A DNA stretch of 64,000 nt from Planctomycetota bacterium (lineage in GTDB: Bacteria; Planctomycetota; Brocadiia; Brocadiales; Bathyanammoxibiaceae), in the NCBI GenBank assembly GCA_016209685.1, contig JACQVQ010000012.1:111584-175583 (forward strand), given 5' to 3'. The translations under genes and the position numbers were made by a program. The notes below the pieces were generated by a model. It had not been told where the DNA came from and ran no database searches. It saw nothing but the letters and a program-made list of their open reading frames with translations. Of the stretch, positions 36,862-45,274 are shown piece after piece (positions within the stretch are counted from its first letter, which is position 1; every line of letters starts with the position of its first letter).

Positions 36862-38904
36862 TTACTCCTCTTCCTCTTTTTTCTTGCCCTGGGCAATGAT
36901 ATTCTGGGCGGCGTGGGAAGGTACGACGTCATAGTGGGAAAGCTCCATACTGTAAGAACCCTGACCGCCTGTCATGGACTTTAACTCTGTCTCATATCTG
37001 GTAACCTCAGCCATGGGGACGGAGGCCTTGATGACTTGCATCTTCCCTATGGTATCCATTCCGATGATTCGCCCCCTGCGGCCCGTAAGGTTCCCCGATA
37101 TCTCCCCCATGAACTCCGAAGGAAAGGTGATGTCAATATTTACTATGGGTTCCAGTAAGACCGGTTTGGCCTCCATGAATGCCTTTTGGAAGGCCTTAGA
37201 GGCGGCCAGTTTAAAGGCCGCTTCCGAGGAGTCCACCGTATGGAAACTGCCATCGTAAAGGGCCACTTTGACGTCTACCACTGGGTAACCCGCCAGTACA
37301 CCCCTGGCCAGGGTCTCCCTTATCCCTTTCTCCACTGCCGGGACGTACTGCCCCGGAATCTTTCCTCCCACAATCTGGTTGACAAACTCAAACCCCTGTC
37401 CCCTGTGTAACGGCTCCAGTTTGATGTACACCTCTCCGTACTGCCCCCGGCCCCCAGACTGCTTCTTATGCTTATACTGGGCATTGGCCTTGATGGTAAC
37501 AGTCTCCTTGTAAGGTATTTTAGGCTCATGGGCATTAACCTCTACGTCAAAACGGCGTTTTAACCTGTGAAGCATTATGTCCAGGTGGAGGTTACTGATA
37601 CCCGTCACGACCAACTCTCCGGTCTGGCTGTCTCTGGAGACCTTAAAAGTGGGGTCTTCCTCGGCTAACTTGGCCAGGGAGACGCTGATTTTCTGTTCCG
37701 CCCCCTGGTTCTTGGGCACTACGGCCAGGGATACCATGGGGGTAGGGAAAGTAATGGGTTGGAATTTTATATGCTTCTTGGGACTGCACAGGGTGTCTGA
37801 GATGCCAATGGTCTCTATCTTGGCTATGGCCACTATATCCCCTGCAATGGCCCTGGGTATTACATGTTGTTCTTTGCCAAAGACCTTGAGTAGCTGGCCT
37901 GCCTTCTCGTTCTTTTTAGTGTGGGTGTTATAGAAAGATAAATCCCCGTCCAGCACCCCTGAGAAGACCCTGAAGAAGACCAATTTCCCCACAAAGGGGT
38001 CTGTTATACATTTAAATACCTGGGCACTAAAAGGTGACTCCTCCTGCCATTTTACGGTTACTTCCTCGTTCTTCTCTAAGTCCACCCCCCTCCTTGTAAC
38101 ACCCAGGGGGTTGGGGATAAAGTCCACTACTATCTTCAGGAGTTCCTCTATCCCCACTAGCTTCTTGCTGGAGACAAAGAGGACAGGGACTACTTTACCC
38201 TGGTCAATGGCCTTTGTGAGACAGTCCTGTACCTCCTGGGCATTTACTTCTTTCCCCTCCAGATACCTCTGCATGAGCTCATCGTCCACCTCCACCACCG
38301 CCTCTATAAGGGCATCCCGGAGGGTCTTCAGGTCCCCCAACACCCCTTTAGGTATCTCCTTTGGGGGGTCAAGCAGGCTTACCACCCCCTTGAGGTCATG
38401 TCCAGAGCCTACGGGGAGATTCAGGGGTAGACACTCCGTACCCAGTTCCCCCTTTATGGACTCCAGGATTCTATTGAACTCTATGTTCTCCCCGTCCATC
38501 TTGGTTACTGCTATCAGGCGGGCAAGCCCCCTGTCTTTTGATAGAGACCAGAGTTTTCTGGTATTGACCTGGATGCCTGCCGTAGCTGAAATGGTGAGGA
38601 TAGCTGTCTCCACCACATTAAGGGCACCTATGGCGTGGGAGATAAAGTCGGGGTAACCTGGCGTGTCTACTGCATTTATAGCCCTCCCTTGCCACTGGCA
38701 TGGGAGGAGTTTGGCACTTATGGTAAACTTTTTTTCGTGCTCTTCCGGCTCGTAGTCTGCGACAGAGGTGCCCTCATCCACGCTACCCATCCTGGCAGTG
38801 GCCCCTGCCTTGAAGAGCATAGCCTCCAGTAAGGAGGTCTTTCCAGAGGCCCCGTGCCCCACTACGGCGACGTTACGGATATCCTTTGCCTGCGTGACGG
38901 ACAT
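36862..38904 (-). CDS. EF-G paralogue (FusA2/EF-G-like translational GTPase)
   Basis: A 680-residue five-domain GTPase. The P-loop is GHGASGKTS (16-24) rather than the canonical GHIDAGKTT, followed by DTPGYPDF and TKMDGEN. The switch I RGITI motif of canonical EF-G is absent. This matches the EF-G-like group that accompanies a true FusA in many bacteria, and it ends with domains III-V including GGRGQYGEV. Such paralogues may act in ribosome recycling or stress and are not required for ordinary elongation. No tufA, rpsL or rpsG is nearby, which supports the non-canonical reading. Confidence 0.88.
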   Translation of the reverse strand: MSVTQAKDIRNVAVVGHGASGKTSLLEAMLFKAGATARMGSVDEGTSVADYEPEEHEKKFTISAKLLPCQWQGRAINAVDTPGYPDFISHAIGALNVVETAILTISATAGIQVNTRKLWSLSKDRGLARLIAVTKMDGENIEFNRILESIKGELGTECLPLNLPVGSGHDLKGVVSLLDPPKEIPKGVLGDLKTLRDALIEAVVEVDDELMQRYLEGKEVNAQEVQDCLTKAIDQGKVVPVLFVSSKKLVGIEELLKIVVDFIPNPLGVTRRGVDLEKNEEVTVKWQEESPFSAQVFKCITDPFVGKLVFFRVFSGVLDGDLSFYNTHTKKNEKAGQLLKVFGKEQHVIPRAIAGDIVAIAKIETIGISDTLCSPKKHIKFQPITFPTPMVSLAVVPKNQGAEQKISVSLAKLAEEDPTFKVSRDSQTGELVVTGISNLHLDIMLHRLKRRFDVEVNAHEPKIPYKETVTIKANAQYKHKKQSGGRGQYGEVYIKLEPLHRGQGFEFVNQIVGGKIPGQYVPAVEKGIRETLARGVLAGYPVVDVKVALYDGSFHTVDSSEAAFKLAASKAFQKAFMEAKPVLLEPIVNIDITFPSEFMGEISGNLTGRRGRIIGMDTIGKMQVIKASVPMAEVTRYETELKSMTGGQGSYSMELSHYDVVPSHAAQNIIAQGKKKEEEE

Positions 38905-39105
38905 TCCTCACCTCCCCGATATTATTAAGAGGTCTGGGATCTTGGACTTGCTATATTTTACAGGGTAAGGAGGAAATATCAAGGGTGGTGTTACTAGGGA
39001 ACAGGGGTTAGGGGGTAGGGCGTAGACACTAAGTACTATGCACTAGGCACTAAACAGTAGGCACTAGACATTAATAAGGTTTTTGCTTACTGCTTACTGT
39101 CCTAA

Positions 39106-39152
39106 TCGCCTCCTGTAGTCTAACAGCCCCCGTGTACAGGGCCTTACCTTGC
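39106..39152 (-). pseudogene. Partial second copy of the hisA 3' end
   Basis: Directly after the HEPN stop codon the minus strand reads GKALYTGAVRLQEAIR, against GKALYTGTIKLTEAIK at the end of intact hisA. Eighteen bases (CCCCGTGTACAGGGCCTT on the plus strand) are identical, and the rest has diverged. The fragment lacks the remainder of hisA and runs into an AGTAAGC repeat. It marks the far edge of the MNT/HEPN cassette. Confidence 0.8.
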
Positions 39153-39554
39153 TTAGCTTTTTAAATCTTCCCCTGGAAACATTGCAAGGACAAAACTTTT
39201 AGCCTCTTCTAGAGCCTCTTTAATGTCTTCACAAGTAAGCCCTGAAATGCCAAGCGGAGGGTATCTATTCGCAAAATAATAGCCTGAAACACGCTCACAT
39301 AAATCACGAAAATCTTCTAAGTCAGGATTGTGCTTAGCGGCGTTGTCTAATAATGCATCAAGTTCGTGTATTTTCCGAAGTTTCCATCCGTGCTGTAAAA
39401 GAAAGGCCTTTAAGTACTTTTCTAAAGACTGTTGAAAGAAGAAGCCTGCCGCCTCGGCGTCTTCCTTGTCTAGCATATGCAAGGTCCGAGTCCAGTCTTT
39501 TCTTGCAATCTCCAGCCAATCGGACGGGAATGTCGGGCCTTCCCGTTCATTCAT
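39153..39554 (-). CDS. HEPN-domain protein (toxin-type partner of MNT)
   Basis: A 133-residue all-helical protein of the PF05168-like HEPN group (EAAGFFFQQSLEKYLKAFLL, KIHELDALLDNAAK). HEPN/MNT pairs are established toxin-antitoxin modules in which the nucleotidyltransferase modifies and silences the HEPN RNase. The strict Rx4-6H RNase motif is not evident, so catalytic activity is uncertain. The start overlaps the MNT stop (ATGA), showing coupling. The stop is followed at once by the hisA fragment. Codon use and lower GC suggest acquisition. Confidence 0.85.
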   Translation of the reverse strand: MNEREGPTFPSDWLEIARKDWTRTLHMLDKEDAEAAGFFFQQSLEKYLKAFLLQHGWKLRKIHELDALLDNAAKHNPDLEDFRDLCERVSGYYFANRYPPLGISGLTCEDIKEALEEAKSFVLAMFPGEDLKS

Positions 39555-39868
39555 AAAGACAATCCTTTTTCTAATATCTCAATTATGAACTGGTCCCCTG
39601 CTTTCTTTCTCTTTTCAATCTCTTCGGGCGTAAGGGCTACGGGCGCGATTGGCAGGCCATTTCTCAAGTCCCTTATAAGACGTTTCACTGATGCCATCCT
39701 CTCAAAGAACCGCTCCTTTGTAGGCGCTATGACCAATATGTCTACATCACTATCCTGGGTGTATTTCCCTGTGACATAAGAACCAAAAAGAATAACTCTT
39801 TCGGCATGATACTCTTTTTTTAGTCGTTCACTTATTTTCCTTAGCAATTTGTGTATTTCTTTATTCAC
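39551..39868 (-). CDS. MNT-type nucleotidyltransferase (antitoxin-type partner of HEPN)
   Basis: A 105-residue minimal nucleotidyltransferase with the polymerase-beta-type signature GSYVTGKYTQDSDVDILV (about 28-45), which provides the catalytic Gly-Ser and Asp pair. It starts with GTG 39868 (GGAG upstream) and precedes the HEPN gene, the usual order. Known MNT antitoxins add AMP to the HEPN protein. It lies about 130 bp downstream of the hisA stop on the same strand. Confidence 0.88.
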   Translation of the reverse strand: MNKEIHKLLRKISERLKKEYHAERVILFGSYVTGKYTQDSDVDILVIAPTKERFFERMASVKRLIRDLRNGLPIAPVALTPEEIEKRKKAGDQFIIEILEKGLSL

Positions 39869-40000
39869 AATTGTGTCTCCGGTACCTATACATTTGTTTT
39901 CACGTTCTTTGACATCCCAACGATAGAACTATATACACTCTATTTTTCTTGTTACTATTTTAAGTTTGGTATGTTCCGCCCCGTTTGTCAAGGAGGATTT

Positions 40001-40723
40001 CTAGTCAAAACTCCCTAGACTTTTTATGGCCTCCGTCAGCTTAATGGTCCCCGTGTACAGGGCCTTGCCTACGATTGCCCCTTCCACACCTAAAAGGCTT
40101 AGGGACCTGAGGTTCTCCAGGGTGGCAATCCCCCCTGAGGCGATTACCGGTGTTTTTATAGTCTGCAGGAATTGCTTTAAGAGGATTGTATCCGGACCCT
40201 GGAGTGTGCCATCCCTGGATATATCCGTTACAATAAAGGCCCTGGGACCTGCCTTCTCAATCCGCTGGGCCAAGTCTATTAGAGAGAATTCGGAGACCTC
40301 TAACCAGCCCTTTACTGCTATCCGGCCGGCCTTGTGGTCCAGACTGATAGCAATACACCCAGGGTATTCCTTGCACAGTTCTTCAACAAGCTTAGGGGAA
40401 TCCACCACCTTTGTGCCAAGGATAACCCTGTCCAGGCCCATTGCCAGTATCTGGATGGCACTCTCTTTTGTCCTGATACCTCCCCCGAACTGCAAGGGTA
40501 TCTTCACTGCCTGGAGGATGCTCCTCAGGGAATCCAGGTTTTTGGGCGCCCCCTCACGGGCACCGTCCAGATCAACCACGTGTAAATATTGGGCCCCCTG
40601 GGTCTGCCACGTCAAGGCCGCCTGTACGGGGTCATCATAGTAAACAGTCTCTTCCTCAAAGCGCCCCTGGGTGAGCCTGACGCATCTTCCACCGCTCAGG
40701 TCTATGGCAGGGATTATCAGCAT
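40001..40723 (-). CDS. hisA: HisA, phosphoribosylformimino-AICAR isomerase
   Basis: HisA catalyses the fourth step of histidine synthesis, an Amadori rearrangement in a TIM barrel. ATG 40723 gives 240 residues, the family norm; a longer frame to 40759 runs into a palindrome. Catalytic Asp8 (IPAIDLSGG) and the Asp in VTDISRDGT are present, with phosphate-binding glycines QFGGGIR and ASGGIA. A second, diverged copy of its last 20 or so codons lies at 39106-39152 beyond the MNT/HEPN cassette. hisH is two genes upstream. Confidence 0.96.
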   Translation of the reverse strand: MLIIPAIDLSGGRCVRLTQGRFEEETVYYDDPVQAALTWQTQGAQYLHVVDLDGAREGAPKNLDSLRSILQAVKIPLQFGGGIRTKESAIQILAMGLDRVILGTKVVDSPKLVEELCKEYPGCIAISLDHKAGRIAVKGWLEVSEFSLIDLAQRIEKAGPRAFIVTDISRDGTLQGPDTILLKQFLQTIKTPVIASGGIATLENLRSLSLLGVEGAIVGKALYTGTIKLTEAIKSLGSFD

Positions 40724-40737
40724 TGGGCTAAATTTGT

Positions 40738-40791
40738 AGCGTGCCAGCTTGTCTGGCACGTCAAACGTGCGAGGTAAACTCGCACGCTACA
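40738..40791. repeat. Double palindrome GCGTGCCAG / CTGGCACG and GTGCGAG / CTCGCAC
   Basis: Fills the gap upstream of hisA; the second half is related to the element at 31573. Confidence 0.8.
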
Positions 40792-40803
40792 AGGGTCTTT
40801 TCC

Positions 40804-41280
40804 CTATCTTTCCTGTCTCTTTAACATACTCACCTGATAGTATTTGATGCGAGGGAAGACCTCTCCACTGCCTGGGAACTCCAGGGTGGCATACTCTTCA
40901 TCCGCGGGTCTGAGGAAATGGGGGGCAAAGAGGCATACCGTGAGGAGGTTTTTGTCAGCATCAAAGAGGGCTACGGACAGGGCAAAGCTGGCCTCCTCCT
41001 TCCCAACGTTTTTTACCTTGATTTTTGCCATCACGTCCGCGGGGTGGATAAACTCCAGCCTCCCCAGGACAAAGAGGTCATTAGAAAGACCTTCCTGGGG
41101 CGAGATACCGAAGGCCCTAAAGCCCGAAGAGGCATCGGAAAAGACCTCGGTCATAACTGAGAGGGGAAAGGCCAGCAAGATTATTAGAAGCCACAGTTTA
41201 CAAGACATGCCTGCGGTAGACCCATCTTGACGGGGGTTTCTAACCATTCTTCCTCCTATCTCTCTCCTAAAGAACCGCAA
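40804..41280 (-). CDS. Small secreted protein of unknown function
   Basis: An open frame of up to 158 residues between hisH and hisA. ATG 41208 (134 residues) is a likelier start because a signal peptide follows (SCKLWLLIILLAFPLSVMTE). The mature part is a beta-rich domain (FILPA-like strands, VKNVGKEEASFALSVALFDA) of the kind found in DUF3426/FxLYD-type proteins, although I cannot name the family. The long frame overlaps the hisH 3' end by 14 bp, so it belongs to the same transcript. Confidence 0.65.
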   Translation of the reverse strand: MRFFRREIGGRMVRNPRQDGSTAGMSCKLWLLIILLAFPLSVMTEVFSDASSGFRAFGISPQEGLSNDLFVLGRLEFIHPADVMAKIKVKNVGKEEASFALSVALFDADKNLLTVCLFAPHFLRPADEEYATLEFPGSGEVFPRIKYYQVSMLKRQER

Positions 41281-41869
41281 AATTCCTCAAGATAGACAGA
41301 CCTACGCTCTGGCTCTTTTCCGGGTGGAACTGGGTGGCAAAGAGGTTGTCTTTCCAGATGAAGGAGGTAAAGGTGGTACCGTAGTCCGTAGTGGCGGCTA
41401 CCACCCCTGGGTCTTCCGGGCAGACGTAGTAGGAGTGGACAAAATACATGTACGACCCCTGAGGGACGCCCCTGGCCAGGGGAACATCCCTCAGGAAGGA
41501 TACCTGGTTCCACCCCATGTGAGGCACCTTCAGCCCGTCTTGCGGAAACCTCACTACCCTGCCGGGGATAACGTTGAGGCCGGCGTGCAAGCCATCCTCT
41601 GTGCCTTCGGAGAAGAGTATCTGCAGTCCCATACATATCCCCAAAAAGGGACGGCCCTGTTTTATGTACTGGATAATAGGCCCTACCAGACCCCTCTCTT
41701 CAAGTCCCTTCATGGTATCGGCAAAGGCCCCTACACCAGGGAGTATCAGTTTCTCTGCCCTCTCCAACTCCTCGGGGCTGTGGATAAGGGTCGCCCCGAA
41801 GCCTACCCTTTCCACAGCCTTCTGTACGCTCCTCAGATTGCCCATCCCGTAGTCAACAATTGCAATCAT
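41267..41869 (-). CDS. hisH: HisH, imidazole glycerol phosphate synthase glutaminase subunit
   Basis: HisH releases ammonia from glutamine for HisF in histidine synthesis. The 200 residues show the class I amidotransferase triad: nucleophile Cys in GICMGLQILF (about 79) and the His-Glu pair in QFHPEKSQ, plus an oxyanion PGVGAF strand. Its start overlaps the stop of the OmpA-like gene (ATGA). hisF is not in this window, although HisH and HisF form an obligate complex. Confidence 0.96.
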   Translation of the reverse strand: MIAIVDYGMGNLRSVQKAVERVGFGATLIHSPEELERAEKLILPGVGAFADTMKGLEERGLVGPIIQYIKQGRPFLGICMGLQILFSEGTEDGLHAGLNVIPGRVVRFPQDGLKVPHMGWNQVSFLRDVPLARGVPQGSYMYFVHSYYVCPEDPGVVAATTDYGTTFTSFIWKDNLFATQFHPEKSQSVGLSILRNFAVL

Positions 41870-42534
41870 GTCTTATCTTGGGGGACGATGACTATGTCTA
41901 CCCTACGGTTCTTCTGTCTGCCAGCAGGGGTAGAGTTATTGGCTATTGGGTGCTGATCTCCAAAGCCAGCCATATAGACCTTCTTGGAGTCCAGGTGGCC
42001 TTTATCTACCATGTAGTGTAGTACAGAACTAGCCCTGGCGGAGGACAGCTCCCAGTTGGATTTGAAGCGGTCCTTCTGCTTTTTTATGGGCAGGTTGTCA
42101 GTATGACCCTCTACCCGTACCATGGCCGTAGACAACTGGGGTTTAAGGGCCTTGGAGACCTTGTTGAGCAGGGGCTTGGCCTCGGGTCTCAGGGTATGCT
42201 GTCCAGGGGCAAAGAGCTTTGCTGAGGGCAGGGAGAGGACTATCTCATCACCCCTGACCCCAACGGTCACTCCTGTCCCACCTAACTGGGCCTCCAGGGT
42301 CTTCTTGAAATTCTCCAGGTTCTGCGCGGGCCTCTGTGCCGCCTGTTGTATCTCCGCATCCTTCTCCGCCAGCTTGGTCTGGAGTTCCGTGTTCGTCTTC
42401 TGCATCTCCGCAATGGTGTCGTTCTGATAAGCTACCTGCTTCTCCAGTGCCTTCCGGTTCCCGGCACAGCCGTAAAGAAACACGATGGCCACCAAAAAGA
42501 CCACACACCTAAACACAGTTCCTCTTTCAATCAT
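41866..42534 (-). CDS. OmpA-family peptidoglycan-binding lipoprotein
   Basis: A 222-residue lipoprotein with a lipobox (VFLYGCAGN, Cys about 22). A coiled coil follows (30-85, EKQVAYQNDTIAEMQKTNTE), then an OmpA C-terminal domain (VRVEGHTDN, ELSSARASSVLHYMV, GFGDQHPIANNSTPAGRQKN) that binds peptidoglycan. This resembles Pal/MotB-like anchors. It is coupled to hisH and lies 27 bp after the prepilin peptidase gene. Confidence 0.88.
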   Translation of the reverse strand: MIERGTVFRCVVFLVAIVFLYGCAGNRKALEKQVAYQNDTIAEMQKTNTELQTKLAEKDAEIQQAAQRPAQNLENFKKTLEAQLGGTGVTVGVRGDEIVLSLPSAKLFAPGQHTLRPEAKPLLNKVSKALKPQLSTAMVRVEGHTDNLPIKKQKDRFKSNWELSSARASSVLHYMVDKGHLDSKKVYMAGFGDQHPIANNSTPAGRQKNRRVDIVIVPQDKT

Positions 42535-42561
42535 TTCGTTCCTCCTTTTTAAAATTTTACC

Positions 42562-43482
42562 CTAAAAGTTCCCCTTTACAACCTCCGAGAGGATAAATAA
42601 CCTAGAGTCAAAGAACCTGATGAAAGGCCCTTGCAGTGTCAAGGCTACCAGCGTCGCCATAGACAGGAAAGGCCCATAAGGCAGCTTACGCTCTCTTCCT
42701 GACCTCAGTAGCGGTAGAGACCCCACCAGGGCAAAAAATGGCGCCAGGAAATAAACCATCACCGACAATTTCCAGCCCACCACACCCCCGACCATGGCCA
42801 TGAGCTTTACGTCCCCCATCCCCATGGCCTCCTTGCGAAGGGCAAGACTGCCGAGCAAGGCGGTAAGGAGGACAAGCCCTCCTCCTACCAGGACGCCGAG
42901 GAGGGAGGCCATTACTGCATTCAGCCTCTCATTGCACACAAGCGTAAGGCCCCTCAAAGGGTCGGCGGAGGGATGCAGGGAAGGAAACAACAGACTGTAG
43001 AGAGGTACCAGGGCAGTACCCCAGACGGTGATTTCATTGGGGATAACATAAAATTCAAGGTCTATAAAACTAGAGACTATTAACGCACTAGAAAGGGCTA
43101 CATAGGCCAGGTAGACGCTGACGGGTTGACCCCCTCTAAGTACAAATTCACAGAAGAAGAAACCGAATAGGAACCCAGTAAAGGCCTCTACGAGGGGGTA
43201 TCTTATACTTATGGGAGACTTACAGACCCTACACTTTCCACCCAGTATCAGATAACTGAGGAGCGGGATATTGTCATGCCACCTTATGAATCCCCCACAG
43301 TGGGGGCAGGAAGAAGGTGGAGTAACTACGGATTTGTTTAAGGGTAGGCGATAGATGCAGACGTTCAGAAAACTGCCGACGACGAGTCCAAAGAGGAAGA
43401 GGAGGCTAAACCAGAAGATTTCCTCGGTAGAAGACCCTACAATTAGAGCAGTGGCAGGGCCACTCCAGACAAAGAAGGACAA
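42562..43482 (-). CDS. Prepilin peptidase (type IV leader peptidase)
   Basis: A 306-residue inner-membrane aspartyl protease that cleaves and N-methylates type IV pilins and pseudopilins. It has the cytoplasmic zinc-type cysteine pairs (CPHCGG, CRVCK) and about eight membrane segments. The two catalytic Asp motifs are FIDLEFYVIPNEIT and GMGDVKLMAMVGG. Length is slightly above the usual 250-290. No pilin genes are adjacent. Confidence 0.93.
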   Translation of the reverse strand: MSFFVWSGPATALIVGSSTEEIFWFSLLFLFGLVVGSFLNVCIYRLPLNKSVVTPPSSCPHCGGFIRWHDNIPLLSYLILGGKCRVCKSPISIRYPLVEAFTGFLFGFFFCEFVLRGGQPVSVYLAYVALSSALIVSSFIDLEFYVIPNEITVWGTALVPLYSLLFPSLHPSADPLRGLTLVCNERLNAVMASLLGVLVGGGLVLLTALLGSLALRKEAMGMGDVKLMAMVGGVVGWKLSVMVYFLAPFFALVGSLPLLRSGRERKLPYGPFLSMATLVALTLQGPFIRFFDSRLFILSEVVKGNF

Positions 43483-43579
43483 ACTATTTAAGGGCTACAC
43501 TCTAAGCCTGGCCACCCATGCCAGTTAAGAAACTTTAGCAAAAACTCTTTCAGAATGCAAGAACTTCTTTTAAGAAAAA

Positions 43580-43666
43580 AAGAATTCAGAATTCGGTAGT
43601 CAGAATAGAGAATAGGCCTTTCCGTATTCTTGATTCTGTATTCTGTATCCTGTATCCTGTATCCTG
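43580..43666. repeat. GAATTCAGAATTCGG / GTATTCTGTATCCTG repeat cluster
   Basis: Short direct and inverted ATTC/CTGTATC units run right up to the fumarase start codon. A shorter relative precedes phoB (about 11513-11540). Confidence 0.7.
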
Positions 43667-43669
43667 CGT

Positions 43670-44512
43670 ATGCGGCAGATAGAGGCGAGAACCATTACAG
43701 AGGTAGTAGAGAGACTCTGTGTAGAGGCCAATTACGTCCTCGGGGACGACCTGGTGGAGGCCCTGAAAGGGGCACTGGAAAGAGAGGAATCCCCTTCGGG
43801 CAGGGACGTCTTATCACAGCTAATAGATAATGCAAGGGTCTCTAGGGGGGGACAATACCCGGCCTGTCAGGATACAGGCTTTACCATAGTCTTTTTAGAG
43901 ATGGGACAAGGTGTGCAGGTTATTGGGGGAGACCTTTATCAGGCCATAAATAGTGGCGTGGCCAGTGGCTACGAGAAGGGCTACCTCAGGGCCTCTATTG
44001 TAAAAGACCCCCTGAAGAGGGTAAATACTTGGAACAATACCCCTGCGGTTATCCACACAGAATTGGGAACGGGGGATAGGCTTAAGATTACCGTCATGGC
44101 GAAAGGGGGTGGGTGTGAGAATATGAGCCGCTCCGCAATGCTCACCCCTGCCATGGGCAAGCAAGGGGTGGTGAATTTTGTGGTAGACACGGTCAGGCGG
44201 GGCGCAGTGAATGCCTGTCCGCCTATCTTAGTGGGCGTGGGGGTAGGCGGCACCTTTGATGAGTGTGCCCTTATTTCCAAGAAGGCATTGCTAAGGCCGG
44301 TAGGGAGTCCTCACCCTGACCCTGCCACGGCAGGGCTTGAAAAGGAACTCCTTGAAAAGATTAATAATCTAGGGATAGGACCCCAGGGTTTAGGGGGAAG
44401 GATAACGGCCCTGGCAGTACACGTAGAAAAGTATCCATGCCATATAGCCAGCCTCCCCGTGGCAGTAAATATGGAGTGCCACTCCCACAGAGTAAAGACG
44501 GCCACGTTGTAA
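43670..44512 (+). CDS. Fumarate hydratase class I, alpha subunit
   Basis: The 280-residue N-terminal half of the two-subunit iron-sulfur fumarase or L-tartrate dehydratase. Cluster-binding cysteines are in ACQDTG, GGGCENMS and ACPP, with the terminal HSHRV. It would interconvert fumarate and malate with a beta subunit that is not in this window. ATG 43670 directly follows a CTGTATC repeat, and no Shine-Dalgarno sequence is seen. Confidence 0.93.
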   Translation: MRQIEARTITEVVERLCVEANYVLGDDLVEALKGALEREESPSGRDVLSQLIDNARVSRGGQYPACQDTGFTIVFLEMGQGVQVIGGDLYQAINSGVASGYEKGYLRASIVKDPLKRVNTWNNTPAVIHTELGTGDRLKITVMAKGGGCENMSRSAMLTPAMGKQGVVNFVVDTVRRGAVNACPPILVGVGVGGTFDECALISKKALLRPVGSPHPDPATAGLEKELLEKINNLGIGPQGLGGRITALAVHVEKYPCHIASLPVAVNMECHSHRVKTATL

Positions 44513-44791
44513 AGGGATTAGGAAATAGGGACTAGGGATTAGCAATAAAAGTTCAAATGCCAAAATCCAAATGCTAAATGAATTCTAAAAACCAAATGTC
44601 AAACCTTTGCTTTTATTTGGCATTTGAGCTTTGACATTTGTGTTTTATCTCCTTACTCCCTAACCACTAACCCCTACTCCCTAACCCTGAAAACATTGGA
44701 AATTGGAAATTGGAAATTTTAAAATTTCTAATTTACAACTTACAATTTCCAATTCTTTTCCCTCCCTACTCCCTAACCCCTACCCCCTAAT
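44513..44791. repeat. Repeat-filled intergenic region
   Basis: Contains a CAAATGCCAAA-type dyad (about 44555-44645), CCCTAACC/TACTCCC repeats and an AAATTGGAAATTGG/CCAATTTCC A/T repeat (44695-44755). I see no gene. Confidence 0.75.
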
Positions 44792-45133
44792 TTAATGGCC
44801 ATGCTCAGGGTGGTGGTCATGCCCTTCATGCCCCTTAGTATGTTTCTCTATATCACAGGGGCACCTGGCTGCCGTACCCTGACAATGGGCACAGTCCTTA
44901 CTCCCAGGGGGGCAGGAGCACGCAAATTTATCGGGGTCTTTCTCAAACCTGGCAAAGCAGTTCTCAGAACAGAAACAATAAACTTTTCCATCATACTCCG
45001 CCTGGACGGCCTTATTTCTGTCCACCTTTTTTTCGCATACGGGGTCAAAGACCTCCTCCCCTACCATAACTGCGGGGGACAATAGAAAAAACATGGCACA
45101 TATTACCATCAAGAGTATCTTCTGTACGTTCAT
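44792..45133 (-). CDS. Secreted YHS-domain metal-binding protein with Cys/His-rich tail
   Basis: A 113-residue protein with a signal peptide (about 1-25). The YHS domain (DPVCEKKVDRNKAVQAEYDG, KVYCFCSENCFARFEKDPDK) is followed by a tail crowded with cysteines (CSCPPGSKDCAHCQ, CPCDI) and histidines (GHEGHDHHPEHGH). YHS domains occur with heavy-metal ATPases and bind metal. The tail suggests periplasmic copper, zinc or nickel storage or delivery, which is inference. No transporter gene is adjacent. Confidence 0.85.
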   Translation of the reverse strand: MNVQKILLMVICAMFFLLSPAVMVGEEVFDPVCEKKVDRNKAVQAEYDGKVYCFCSENCFARFEKDPDKFACSCPPGSKDCAHCQGTAARCPCDIEKHTKGHEGHDHHPEHGH

Positions 45134-45219
45134 CTTATTTCTCCTGGTGTTTGAACCAACTTCTTATCGGGAGCAACCCTGCCACGCCTAAAAATAGGGC
45201 AAACCGCCGCCATTGTCAA

Positions 45220-45274
45220 GTAGGGGCACGGCACGTTGAAAACCCGCCAGATTTTGGGTGGGCCGTGCCCCTAC
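45220..45274. repeat. 55-bp GTAGGGGCACGG palindromic element
   Basis: Arms GTAGGGGCACGG and CCGTGCCCCTAC with a long stem-loop interior. It supplies the stop codon of truB (TAG in GTAGGGG on the minus strand). A second, inverted copy lies inside truB at 45726-45779. Confidence 0.9.

Noticed and set aside
36862-38904. Canonical elongation factor G
   Set aside because: The P-loop and switch I differ from FusA and no ribosomal-protein genes are adjacent, so it is treated as a paralogue.
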